This document shows positions 7,513 to 15,021 of a stretch of 27,688 bases of DNA, piece by piece (position 1 is the first letter of the stretch; every line of letters begins with the position of its first letter). The translations under genes were made by a program, and so were the position numbers. Origin of the DNA: Lysinibacillus_B sp036662795 (lineage in GTDB: Bacteria; Bacillota; Bacilli; Bacillales_A; Planococcaceae); NCBI RefSeq assembly GCF_036662795.1, contig NZ_JBAFWZ010000036.1, positions 1 to 27,688 on the forward strand. Reading direction: 5' to 3'. The notes beneath the pieces are model-generated. The model made no database searches, was not told the origin of the DNA, and saw only the letters and a list, made by a program, of their open reading frames with translations.

Positions 7513-8862
7513 ATGAAGAAATTTTCGTTTAATACGTGGTTTCTATTTTTAGTTCTTTCTGCAATTGGTGTTTTTATATTTATTACACCAATTCCTACAG
7601 ATGATGGACTTAAAGTACCTATTGCTATTTTGGCGAATTGGCTAGGTGGAATAGTAGAGCCATTTATTCATTGGTTTGCATTTGGCACATTTATTATTGC
7701 AGCATTAGGTTCAATCCTAATGCATATTATCCCCCAAAAAGGACCACGTACATTAATGGATGCGCTTTTCCGCGTTCACTGGTTCTGGACAATGATGCGT
7801 GTTCTTGCCGTAGTGTTTGCAGGGATGTATTTATTCCAAGTAGGACCTGAAGGCTTCATCTCCGACTATACGGCCGGTCTACTTATTGCTCCAGATGGCG
7901 GTTTAGTCACATTAATGTTTACACTATTTTTATTTGCCGGTTTACTACTACCGTTATTAACAGACTTTGGTTTATTAGAATTTTTCGGTTCTATGATGGT
8001 AAAGATTATGCGTCCTATTTTCAAAGTACCTGGTCGAGCAGCAATCGACTGCCTAGCCTCATGGGTTGGTGATGGCACAATTGGTGTGCTACTTACAGCT
8101 AAACAGTATGAGGATAAAAACTATACGGCTCGTGAAGCAGCTGTTATCGCAACTACTTTCTCAGTTGTATCGATTACATTTTGTATCGTTGTGTTAGAAA
8201 CAATAGGCATGAGTAACTACTTCTTGCAATTTTACGGCTCTGTCATTTTCGTTGGATTGATTTTAGCGTTAATTATGCCACGTATTTTCCCACTTTCTCG
8301 CAAAGCGGATGTATTAATTGATGGAACAAAGCTTCCTGAAAATCACGAAGACGTTCCAGCTCATTTTAATGTCATTACATTCGGCTTACACAATGCGTTA
8401 ACAAAAGCGGAATCTAACAAAAACTTAGGTAAGATTGCGGCAGGTGGATTTAAAAACGTACTTGAAATGTGGTTTGCTGTTACACCAGTCATCATGGCGT
8501 TCGGTACGATTGCATTAGTGCTTGCGGAATTCACAAGCTTTTTCAAAATTTTAGGGATGCCATTTGAGCCAATTTTAGCGTTACTTCAAATCCCTGAAGC
8601 AGGTGAAGCAGCACAAACAATGATCGTTGGATTTGCTGATATGCTATTACCTTCCATTTTAGGTGCAGGCATCGAATCAGAATTAACACGATTCTTTATT
8701 GCCACAATGTCTGTTACACAATTAATCTACATGTCAGAGGTCGGTGGATTAATTTTAGGTACAAAACTTCCATTAAAAGTATGGGATCTATTCCTTATTT
8801 TCTTAATCCGTACAATTATTTCAATTCCAATCGTTGCAGCGATCTCTCATATTTTATTCTAA
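7513..8862 (+). CDS. YjiH family multi-pass membrane protein (nucleoside-recognition/GATE domain)
   Basis: A 449-residue membrane protein with roughly ten hydrophobic segments. A conserved cytosolic-loop motif, ASWVGDGTIGVLLTAKQYE, and the PxxFKVPGRAAID segment place it in the YjiH/SpmA-like nucleoside-recognition group. Family members are thought to be transporters, but substrates are unproven. It is transcribed alone, with its own probable promoter upstream and a strong terminator downstream. AAAGAGG gives the ribosome binding site. Transport of a nucleoside or amino acid is only a possibility; neighbours give no firm lead. Confidence 0.85.
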   Translation: MKKFSFNTWFLFLVLSAIGVFIFITPIPTDDGLKVPIAILANWLGGIVEPFIHWFAFGTFIIAALGSILMHIIPQKGPRTLMDALFRVHWFWTMMRVLAVVFAGMYLFQVGPEGFISDYTAGLLIAPDGGLVTLMFTLFLFAGLLLPLLTDFGLLEFFGSMMVKIMRPIFKVPGRAAIDCLASWVGDGTIGVLLTAKQYEDKNYTAREAAVIATTFSVVSITFCIVVLETIGMSNYFLQFYGSVIFVGLILALIMPRIFPLSRKADVLIDGTKLPENHEDVPAHFNVITFGLHNALTKAESNKNLGKIAAGGFKNVLEMWFAVTPVIMAFGTIALVLAEFTSFFKILGMPFEPILALLQIPEAGEAAQTMIVGFADMLLPSILGAGIESELTRFFIATMSVTQLIYMSEVGGLILGTKLPLKVWDLFLIFLIRTIISIPIVAAISHILF

Positions 8863-8867
8863 ATACT

Positions 8868-8900
8868 AAAAGCTCGGGCTATAATAGCTCGAGCTTTTTC
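8868..8900 (+). terminator. Terminator after the YjiH-type gene
   Basis: A 13-bp stem, AAAGCTCGGGCTA with TAGCTCGAGCTTT, is followed by TTTTT. Confidence 0.92.
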
Positions 8901-8928
8901 TCATATTCCCTTAATAATAGCGCTTTCA

Positions 8929-8959
8929 TTGTGAACATTTCTTTAATTTTTAGAATAAA
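8929..8959 (+). promoter_or_regulatory. Candidate ilvA promoter with overlapping CodY-like box
   Basis: TTGTGA and TAGAAT are 16 nt apart. The -10 lies inside AATTTTTAGAATAAA, which agrees with the CodY consensus AATTTTCWGAAAATT at 11 of 15 positions. CodY control of ilvA is known in Bacillus; here it is a prediction. Confidence 0.35.
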
Positions 8960-9038
8960 CGAAATATTAGTAACATTTAATGAATCTTTTATGATAAAAT
9001 TAGTCAATGTTTTAGCTAATAACGGAGGTAACGTAAGG

Positions 9039-10301
9039 ATGGAAGTTGCACAAACCAAAACAGTTGCGGTAGAGAATATTTTAATAGCGCATCATTTTTT
9101 AAAGGATGTTGTTGTTCATACACCGCTTCAAAAAAATGATTATTTATCCGAGAAATACGGCGCAACTATTTATTTCAAGCGCGAGGATTTACAGCATGTA
9201 CGGTCGTTCAAGCTGCGAGGCGCCTATTATAAAATAAAAAAAATCGAAGCTGAGGCACGTGAAAAAGGCGTTGTATGTGCAAGTGCTGGTAACCATGCTC
9301 AAGGGGTTGCTTATGCCTGTGCACAACTACAGATTCAAGCTAAAATTTTCATGCCCAAAACGACACCAAAGCAAAAAATTGGCCAAGTTCGCATGTTCGG
9401 ACGTGATTATGTAGAGATTGTTTTAGCAGGCGATACTTTCGATGATTCTGCTGAAAGTGCAATGGCATATTGCGGGGAGCATGATATGATTTTCATTCAT
9501 CCTTTTGATGATTTAGATGTCATGGCTGGTCAAGGCTCTGTTGCAGTTGAAATTATGAACGATATCGAGGAGCCAATCGATTTTATTTTCGGTAGTATTG
9601 GCGGCGGTGGTTTAATGTCAGGTGTATCTTCCTATGTTAAAAACCTTTCGCCTAATACACGAGTTATCGGCGTTGAGCCTGCTGGAGCAGGTAGTATGAA
9701 TGCTGCAATCGGGCAAGGTGCTCCTGTTGCACTCGATTGGATTGATAAGTTTGTAGACGGCGCCGCTGTAAAATGCGTTGGTCAAGAGACTTACGAGGTA
9801 TGTAGCAAATATGTTGATGATGTAGCTTTAATACCCGAAGGAAAAGTATGCACAACAATTCTAGATTTATATAATAAGCATGCAATTATCGCCGAGCCAG
9901 CGGGTGCTCTACCAGTAGCTGCACTTGACTACTATGCCGATGAGATTCGAGGTAAATCTGTTGTTGTTATCATCTCAGGTGGTAACAATGACATTGGACG
10001 TATGCAGGAAATTAAAGAAAAATCCCTTCTACACGAAGGATTACTCTACTACTTTATCGTAAATTTCCCTCAGCGTGCAGGTGCGCTACGCCAATTTTTA
10101 GGTGAGGTACTTGGACCAACAGACGATATTACGCACTTTGAATATACAAAGAAAAACAATAAAGAAAGCGGTCCCGCTCTCGTAGGGATCGAAGTACTAG
10201 ACAGCGCTGACTACCCTGAGCTATTAAAGCGCATGAAAGCAAACGGCTTTGAATATAAAGAAGTCAACAAAGACAGCACATTATTTGGGTTGTTAGTATA
10301 G
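9039..10301 (+). CDS. ilvA: Threonine deaminase (biosynthetic)
   Basis: A 420-residue PLP enzyme that converts threonine to 2-oxobutanoate and ammonia, the first step towards isoleucine. The PLP lysine lies in SFKLRGAY (Lys58), and the phosphate-binding glycine loop is GSIGGGGLMSG (about 190-200). The C-terminal about 90 residues (LYYFIVNFPQRAGALRQFL) form a single ACT-like regulatory domain, as in the shorter Bacillus-type IlvA rather than the 514-residue E. coli form. The frame is open far upstream into the previous gene, but the start is fixed by GGAGG 10 nt before this ATG. It is transcribed alone. Confidence 0.95.
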   Translation: MEVAQTKTVAVENILIAHHFLKDVVVHTPLQKNDYLSEKYGATIYFKREDLQHVRSFKLRGAYYKIKKIEAEAREKGVVCASAGNHAQGVAYACAQLQIQAKIFMPKTTPKQKIGQVRMFGRDYVEIVLAGDTFDDSAESAMAYCGEHDMIFIHPFDDLDVMAGQGSVAVEIMNDIEEPIDFIFGSIGGGGLMSGVSSYVKNLSPNTRVIGVEPAGAGSMNAAIGQGAPVALDWIDKFVDGAAVKCVGQETYEVCSKYVDDVALIPEGKVCTTILDLYNKHAIIAEPAGALPVAALDYYADEIRGKSVVVIISGGNNDIGRMQEIKEKSLLHEGLLYYFIVNFPQRAGALRQFLGEVLGPTDDITHFEYTKKNNKESGPALVGIEVLDSADYPELLKRMKANGFEYKEVNKDSTLFGLLV

Positions 10302-10308
10302 TATAGAC

Positions 10309-10356
10309 AATTCCCCCCTCCTACCACTGTGTGTAGAGGGGGAATTTATCTTTTTG
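10309..10356 (+). terminator. Terminator after ilvA (probably bidirectional)
   Basis: AATTCCCCCCTCCTAC pairs with GTAGAGGGGGAATT, followed by TATCTTTTT. It may also end any minus-strand transcript from the small ORFs on the other side. Confidence 0.88.
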
Positions 10357-10360
10357 CGGG

Positions 10361-10471
10361 TTACTTATCTAATCTAATCTTCGTTGGATCATCTGCTCTT
10401 GTTTGAATCATTTGTCGCCTTTCCTCATAATCAATTCGGCGACCGATATCCTTTGTTTCCATTACAAGCAT
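10361..10471 (-). CDS. Very short ORF or gene remnant, function unknown
   Basis: A 36-residue frame with charged, gene-like composition (METKDIGRRIDYEERRQMIQ, then TRADDPTKIRLDK). No ribosome binding site precedes either of its two possible ATGs. It lies just downstream of the 85-residue ORF on the same strand and before a terminator. It may be a small protein translated by coupling, or the surviving C-terminus of a broken gene. I do not recognise it. Confidence 0.3.
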   Translation of the reverse strand: MLVMETKDIGRRIDYEERRQMIQTRADDPTKIRLDK

Positions 10472-10480
10472 GAAAATACT

Positions 10481-10738
10481 CTATAATAATAATGTATCAA
10501 TTTGATGTGTATAACCATCTCTATTCCACGATTCATAGCTATGAAATAAAAAATGCTTTCTTTGAATATTTAGCTCACAACACCCCTTATCAGCCCGTAG
10601 TTTACCTAAATAACCTTTACGTACATTTCGATATAGAATTCGAATCGATTCAAATTGTTCATGCTGTAAATCCATTCTACGCAACAATATTTCGTACATT
10701 TTCAGCTTTTCACTTTCTTTTTGTTCAATAATTGACAT
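10481..10738 (-). CDS. Hypothetical protein of 85 residues
   Basis: I do not recognise this protein. A very strong ribosome binding site (AAAGGAGG) stands 4 nt before the ATG, which argues that it is translated. The first half is charged and likely helical (QKESEKLKMYEILLRRMDLQ); the second half is less regular, with a CC pair and a hydrophobic end, and may reflect a frameshift. No membrane segment or signal peptide is visible. It lies opposite in direction to ilvA and upstream of a 36-residue frame on the same strand. It could be a lineage-specific small protein or the head of a decayed gene. Confidence 0.45.
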   Translation of the reverse strand: MSIIEQKESEKLKMYEILLRRMDLQHEQFESIRILYRNVRKGYLGKLRADKGCCELNIQRKHFLFHSYESWNRDGYTHQIDTLLL

Positions 10739-10844
10739 TACTCCTCCTTTCTCGCAATGACTTTAACATTCTAGTTCAACTTGGAATTCTCCTACCCAAC
10801 ATCCCAAACTCGAAATTTGGTGAATTTTCTATTACCCAGGAAAT

Positions 10845-10874
10845 AGAAAAACGCCCTACATAGTGTAGGACGTT
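10845..10874 (-). terminator. Terminator of the ABC importer operon
   Basis: ACGTCCTACA pairs with TGTAGGGCGT across a short loop, followed on the minus strand by TTTTTC. It lies directly after the ATPase gene. Confidence 0.88.
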
Positions 10875-10878
10875 CTGT

Positions 10879-11673
10879 TTAACCTAGTAAAGCTCTGTCA
10901 GAATTCATTTTTTCTCCACGAATACTCTCGAATTCTGCCATTAAATCTGGAATTGTTAGGTCTGGCTTTCGATCTTCGACGACCTCTAAAATGATTTGCC
11001 CCTTATCCATCATAATAAGGCGGTTTCCTAAATCTAACGCCTGCTGCATATTATGCGTTACCATAAGTGTCGTTAAATTATCCGCTTCTACAAGCTCTTT
11101 TGTTAAACGAGTAATTAGCTCCGCACGTGATGGATCTAGTGCAGCTGTATGTTCATCTAACAATAAAATCGAAGGCTTTGTAAAAGTGGCCATCAGTAAC
11201 GAGAGTGCCTGACGCTCACCACCGGAAAGTAAACCAACCTTTGCCGATAAACGATTTTCTAAGTTTAAATGCAGGCGCTCTAATGATGTTCTAAAGAAGT
11301 CACGACGTTTCTTGTCTACTCCAAAACGAAGGCTTCGCTTTTGATTGCGGGAATAGGCAATGGCCAAATTTTCCTCAATCGTCATTGAGGGTGCTGTACC
11401 TGCCATAGGATCTTGGAAAACACGGCCGATAAACTGTGATCGCTTAAACTCTGGAAGGTTTGTTACATCCTTACCTTCAATTTTCACAGTACCAAAATCC
11501 GGCGTTAACGCTCCAGAAATCATATTCATCATCGTTGATTTTCCTGCACCGTTACTTCCAATAATTGTAACGAAGTCACCAGGAGATAAATGCAAGTTAA
11601 TGTTTCCTAGGGCAATTTTCTCATCTGGTGTTCCTTCATTGAAGATTTTGTTGATGCTCTCTAATTTAAGCAA
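10879..11673 (-). CDS. ABC transporter ATP-binding protein (TrpZ-like importer class)
   Basis: A 264-residue ABC ATPase that would power the importer encoded with it. Walker A is GSNGAGKST (39-47), the signature is LSGGERQALSLL, Walker B is ILLLDEHTAALDP and the H-loop is MVTHN. The start is TTG: GGAGG stands 8 nt before it, and the frame upstream only repeats sequence that encodes the permease end. The gene overlaps the permease stop by 8 nt. The gene set (PF04392-type lipoprotein, branched-chain-like permease, ATPase) matches importers that in several Firmicutes are tryptophan-linked (TrpXYZ). Substrate here is inferred. Confidence 0.9.
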   Translation of the reverse strand: MLKLESINKIFNEGTPDEKIALGNINLHLSPGDFVTIIGSNGAGKSTMMNMISGALTPDFGTVKIEGKDVTNLPEFKRSQFIGRVFQDPMAGTAPSMTIEENLAIAYSRNQKRSLRFGVDKKRRDFFRTSLERLHLNLENRLSAKVGLLSGGERQALSLLMATFTKPSILLLDEHTAALDPSRAELITRLTKELVEADNLTTLMVTHNMQQALDLGNRLIMMDKGQIILEVVEDRKPDLTIPDLMAEFESIRGEKMNSDRALLG

Positions 11674-12670
11674 ACGGATTGCCTCCTCGCTCAGAAATGC
11701 GTTTTGCTTTCCGTTTTTTCTCTTTTTGTTTATTAACAATTTGTGGCACAATTAGCGCTAATATTACGATGATCGCTGTAATAAGCTTCATATCGCCTGT
11801 ATCTAAAAATTCAAAACGAAGTGCTAACGCATAAATAATTCGGTATATAATCGCACCTACTACAACAGCTAGCGTTGTACGCATGATTGTTTTTGTACCG
11901 AAAATTGCTTCTCCAATAATAACTGAAGCTAAACCAATTACAATCATCCCTACACCCATTTGAATATCTGAGAACTTCGAATATTGGGCAATTAATGCAC
12001 CTGCAAATGCCACCATAGCATTCGATAAACCTAGTCCTAAAATAATTAAAGAATCTGTATTAGCAGAGAAGCTACGAATCATTCGCTTATTATCCCCTGT
12101 TGCACGAATGGCTAGACCAACCTCTGTTTTTAGGAACCAATCTGCAATAAATTTAATTACTACTGTAATTACTAGTACAACTAATAGCGTTCCGTAAGTT
12201 GAAGGGACTGTTTCAAGGCCCATGTCACGTAGCATATTGTTAATCCCTGTATCGATACCTAGATTTGCCCAAAAGCTTTGGAACTGCGAAAAAATAGTAT
12301 CAGCGCTTAATAGAGGAATATTAGAAAGCCCTGTTGAGCCTTCCTTCGTCATTCCCATGATGCGAAGATTAATTGAGTATAACGCAATCATCATTAAAAT
12401 CCCTGAAAGCAGTGGATTTATTTTTCCTTTTGTGTGTAAAAGTCCTGTCATACATCCTGCAATAAATCCAGCTACTATCGCGACTAATGTAGCCACAATC
12501 GGATGATAGCCTAGCACGATCATCATCGCTGCTGTTGCTGCTCCTGTCACAAAGCTACCATCAACCGTTAAATCCGGAAAATCTAACACTCGGAATGTTA
12601 AATACACTCCGAGTGCCATAATTGCATAGATGATTCCTTGCTCAACAGAACCGAATAGAGCTGTAAACAC
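11666..12670 (-). CDS. ABC transporter permease (branched-chain type, TrpY-like)
   Basis: A 334-residue integral membrane protein with about eight to ten membrane segments and the LIVCS/BPD_transp_2 layout. The conserved cytosolic coupling region is LKTEVGLAIRATGDNKRMIRS. The C-terminus is a basic tail (KQKEKKRKAKRISERGGN). The start is GTG, with AGGAGA about 9 nt upstream. It lies between the lipoprotein gene and the ATPase gene, close to both, and would form the membrane channel as a homodimer. The near neighbour is the trp operon, on the other strand; together with the family this favours an aromatic amino acid substrate, but does not prove it. Confidence 0.9.
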   Translation of the reverse strand: MFTALFGSVEQGIIYAIMALGVYLTFRVLDFPDLTVDGSFVTGAATAAMMIVLGYHPIVATLVAIVAGFIAGCMTGLLHTKGKINPLLSGILMMIALYSINLRIMGMTKEGSTGLSNIPLLSADTIFSQFQSFWANLGIDTGINNMLRDMGLETVPSTYGTLLVVLVITVVIKFIADWFLKTEVGLAIRATGDNKRMIRSFSANTDSLIILGLGLSNAMVAFAGALIAQYSKFSDIQMGVGMIVIGLASVIIGEAIFGTKTIMRTTLAVVVGAIIYRIIYALALRFEFLDTGDMKLITAIIVILALIVPQIVNKQKEKKRKAKRISERGGNPFA

Positions 12671-12690
12671 GATGAATCATCTCCTGTTAA

Positions 12691-13698
12691 TTATTGAACT
12701 TCAGCCTTCCAAGACTCTTTAATTTCAAGTCCTAGATTTTCAGCTACTTTTTTATTAATCACTAATTTTAAATTTGCTGGGTATGTTGCAGGAATTTCTC
12801 CAGCTTTTTTATCTTTTGTTAGGATTTCTATTGCTTTTTGTCCAGCCTCGTACCCAATATCGTGATATTCAAAGCCATAAGCACCTAATCCGCCACGTGC
12901 TACTGAATCTAACTCTCCTACCATTAGAGGTAAGCTATTTGTATTCGCTACGTCAATAACTGACTCAAGTGCAGATACTACCGTATTATCTGTAATAATA
13001 TATAATGAATCTACTTTACCAAGTAACGATTCTGTTGCTCCTTTTACATCCGCTGATGTAGAAACAGCTGCCTCTACAAGCTCAATGCCTTCAGCTTTTA
13101 ATGCTTTTTTCACTTGTTCTACTTGTGCGATGGAGTTTTGCTCACCAGTGTTAAAAACAGTACCTACTTTTTTCGCTCCCAGCTCTTCTTTTAAGAACTT
13201 CACTGTGTTTGCAATTGTATCTGGGTGTAAATCAACTGTACCTGTTACGTTTTCACCTGGCGCTTCCATTGATGAAATTAATTCCGCACCTACAGCATCT
13301 GTTACTGATGTAAAGACAATTGGTATATCAGCAGTCGCTGATTTTGCAGCTTGTGCAGATGGTGTTGAGTTAGCAAAAATTAAATCAACATTTTCCCCAA
13401 CTAATTTTTGAGCAATCGATACTGTTTGACTGCTATCACCATTTGCTGAATTAAATTTATATTCTACTTCTAAACCAGCATCCTCAAAAGCCTTTTGGAA
13501 GCCTTCATATGCTGCATCTAGAGATGGATGCTCAACTATTTGTGTAACACCAATCGTATACGTTTTTGATTCTTCAGGTTTGCTGCCACCTGTTGTCTCA
13601 TCATCCTTTTTGCCTGAGTCACTAGTCCCACATGCAGCTAGCATAAGCGCAAGCCCTAATGTTGATAGGAATGACATTTTCTTCTTTGTTATTGCCAT
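12691..13698 (-). CDS. ABC transporter substrate-binding lipoprotein (TrpX-like, PF04392 type)
   Basis: A 335-residue secreted lipoprotein that captures the substrate at the outer face of the membrane. The N-terminus has a basic stretch, a hydrophobic core and the lipobox LAAC, with Cys23 as the lipidated residue, followed by an acidic, Ser/Gly-rich linker. The fold pattern (TIGVTQIVEHPSLDAAYEGF, then DLIFANSTPSAQAAKS and IPIVFTSVTD) is that of PF04392 proteins, which include the tryptophan-linked TrpX group. The frame can extend 12 codons upstream, but AGGGGG 7 nt before the internal ATG fixes the start. It heads the importer operon behind a promoter and a leader hairpin. Confidence 0.9.
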   Translation of the reverse strand: MAITKKKMSFLSTLGLALMLAACGTSDSGKKDDETTGGSKPEESKTYTIGVTQIVEHPSLDAAYEGFQKAFEDAGLEVEYKFNSANGDSSQTVSIAQKLVGENVDLIFANSTPSAQAAKSATADIPIVFTSVTDAVGAELISSMEAPGENVTGTVDLHPDTIANTVKFLKEELGAKKVGTVFNTGEQNSIAQVEQVKKALKAEGIELVEAAVSTSADVKGATESLLGKVDSLYIITDNTVVSALESVIDVANTNSLPLMVGELDSVARGGLGAYGFEYHDIGYEAGQKAIEILTKDKKAGEIPATYPANLKLVINKKVAENLGLEIKESWKAEVQ

Positions 13699-13740
13699 AA
13701 TATTTCCCCCTATTTTCTCTGCTACTATATTCATATTTTT

Positions 13741-13770
13741 ACACTTTGCCGGTTCAACGGATTAAAGTGT
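13741..13770 (-). other. Leader hairpin of the importer operon
   Basis: ACACTTT pairs with AAAGTGT, with an inner CCG/CGG pairing and a 6-nt loop. It falls in the predicted 5' untranslated region, soon after the predicted start of transcription. No T run follows, so it is not a standard terminator, and it is not a T-box or other riboswitch class that I know. It may stabilise the mRNA or be an operator. Confidence 0.5.
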
Positions 13771-13782
13771 GAACGTACCGCT

Positions 13783-13811
13783 ATCTTACATCGATGTTTT
13801 CAGATAGTCAA
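13783..13811 (-). promoter_or_regulatory. SigA-type promoter of the importer operon
   Basis: On the minus strand TTGACT and TAAGAT are spaced by 17 nt, about 85 nt before the lipoprotein start. Confidence 0.7.
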
Positions 13812-13982
13812 TAACATTATGAATGTTCAGATTTTATAATATTTTAATAATATATCTACTTTTAATGATTTTACGCTTTAAAACTATGAATATATCTAAT
13901 TATTAATAAAAAAATACAAGCCTATAAGTTTCATCAATTTTCAAATAATTAATTTTCACTGACCGTATTTTCTGCTATACAT
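13812..13982. other. Divergent spacer between the importer operon and queT
   Basis: This is an AT-rich stretch of about 170 bases with no gene-like frame and no recognised motif. The divergent promoters lie at its two ends. Confidence 0.5.
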
Positions 13983-14011
13983 TTGACGTAAACGATAGTT
14001 TATAATAAAAT
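13983..14011 (+). promoter_or_regulatory. SigA-type promoter of queT
   Basis: TTGACG and TAAAAT are spaced by 17 nt, placing the start of transcription shortly before the preQ1 aptamer. Confidence 0.7.
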
Positions 14012-14031
14012 ATTACCTTGTGCCCAAGCAC

Positions 14032-14070
14032 CGTGGTTCGCAACCATCCCACGTTAAAAAACTAGGAGGA
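14032..14070 (+). promoter_or_regulatory. preQ1-I riboswitch
   Basis: CGTGG and CCACG form the P1 stem around a 12-nt loop (TTCGCAACCATC), followed by the A-rich tail TTAAAAAACTA that forms the pseudoknot. Size, spacing and tail match the preQ1 class I aptamer, such as that before B. subtilis queC. The tail runs straight into the ribosome binding site AGGAGG of queT, so control is likely at translation: bound preQ1 hides the site. No terminator lies between aptamer and gene. Confidence 0.88.
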
Positions 14071-14077
14071 ATTTAAT

Positions 14078-14563
14078 ATGAAGGTAAAATTTTTAGCAAC
14101 AAGTGCTATTATTGCAGCACTTTACATTGCGATTACATTTCTTTTTTCTGTAATTAGCTTTGGTCAAGTACAATTCCGTATCGCTGAGATTTTTAATCAT
14201 TTAATTGTCTTTAATCCACGATATATTGTCGGTGTTGTACTCGGGGTATTTATTTCAAATGCCTTTCTCTCGACAGTTGGCCCGATCGATTTAATATTTG
14301 GTGTCGGCCATACAATCATTACTTTAGGGATACTCATTGTTATTTGTAAGGTTGTTAGTAATATTTGGATCCGTTTAATTTTAAACACATTCCTATTTAC
14401 ATTTACAATGTTTATTATTGCTATTCAGTTAAATCTTGTACTGGAATTACCTTTCTGGGAAACATGGTTAATTGTAGCTGTTGGAGAATTTGTCGTCTTA
14501 GCTCTTGGTGCACCTATTATGTACCTATTAAATAAGCGATTAGATTTCAAAAATTTAATTTAA
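14078..14563 (+). CDS. queT: QueT family transporter, ECF S-component for a queuosine precursor
   Basis: A 161-residue membrane protein with about five to six hydrophobic segments and the QueT pattern QVQFRIAEIFNHLIVFNPRY near residue 30-50. QueT proteins are S-components of energy-coupling factor importers and are thought to bring in preQ1 or related queuosine precursors, working with shared EcfA/EcfT units encoded elsewhere. The preQ1-I riboswitch directly upstream fits this substrate strongly. The gene is followed at once by a terminator and is separate from the trp operon that begins about 60 nt later. Confidence 0.92.
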   Translation: MKVKFLATSAIIAALYIAITFLFSVISFGQVQFRIAEIFNHLIVFNPRYIVGVVLGVFISNAFLSTVGPIDLIFGVGHTIITLGILIVICKVVSNIWIRLILNTFLFTFTMFIIAIQLNLVLELPFWETWLIVAVGEFVVLALGAPIMYLLNKRLDFKNLI

Positions 14564-14570
14564 ATTTTTC

Positions 14571-14600
14571 AATCGGGATGTTAGTCTTCCCGATTTTTTT
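14571..14600 (+). terminator. Terminator after queT
   Basis: AATCGGGA pairs with TCCCGATT, followed by TTTTT. It insulates the trp promoter. Confidence 0.92.
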
Positions 14601-14623
14601 ATGCGTAATATTTTCTGAAAATA

Positions 14624-14652
14624 TTGACTTCTCAAGTTTTTCATTTTACAAT
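14624..14652 (+). promoter_or_regulatory. SigA promoter of the trp operon
   Basis: TTGACT and TACAAT are spaced by exactly 17 nt, a near-consensus vegetative promoter. It gives a leader of about 360 nt before trpE. Confidence 0.85.
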
Positions 14653-14659
14653 AACGATA

Positions 14660-14976
14660 AATATTTTGTTCGGACTGGTTGAAGGTTGCGGGAGCGTAAC
14701 CGCCATAGGAGCAGGATGAGTTAGAGAATAGTATAGCTGAGTAAATTGATGAATAAGAATAGTAGCAATTTCGGAGACGCATAGAGAGCACGTGGCTGGT
14801 GAAAACGTGTCGTAATCGGATTGTGAATGGGCCTTATGAGAGTCGCAGGCATGAGTCTGTGAACGGGATATCTCACGTTACGAGATTCGAGAGGGAGTTT
14901 ACTCCAATCTGAGGTGGCAACGCGGCAAAGTTCGTCCTCTACAAAAAGTGTAATGCTTTTTGTAGAGGACTTTTTT
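14660..14976 (+). ncRNA. T-box leader with tryptophan (UGG) specifier
   Basis: A tRNA-sensing attenuator that lets the trp operon be read when uncharged tRNA-Trp builds up. The T-box core GAGGTGGCAACGCGG starts at 14911. AGAGAGC, the AG bulge, starts at 14783. The specifier loop is bounded below by ATAAG/CTTAT and above by CAATTTCG/CGGATTG, and its 3' side reads GTGAATGGGC, placing UGG at 14828-14830. AUGA and GA on the two sides fit the K-turn. GAGG (14911) can pair with CCTC (14936) to form the antiterminator, which competes with the terminator. The lowest part of stem I could not be paired with confidence, and an extra 7-bp hairpin at 14684-14701 precedes it. Confidence 0.92.
14934..14976 (+). 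terminator. T-box-controlled terminator before trpE
   Basis: A perfect 15-bp stem (GTCCTCTACAAAAAG with its complement) around a 7-nt loop is followed by TTTTTT. Its left arm overlaps the antiterminator partner sequence. Confidence 0.95.
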
Positions 14977-15021
14977 ATTTGGCTCCAGTCTATTCTTCAT
15001 CAAAATAGAGGAGGAAAAAAC

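Noticed and set aside
8781..9038. Upstream extension of the ilvA frame
   Set aside because: The open frame runs back into the end of the previous gene and its terminator; GGAGG and the IlvA N-terminus fix the start at 9039.
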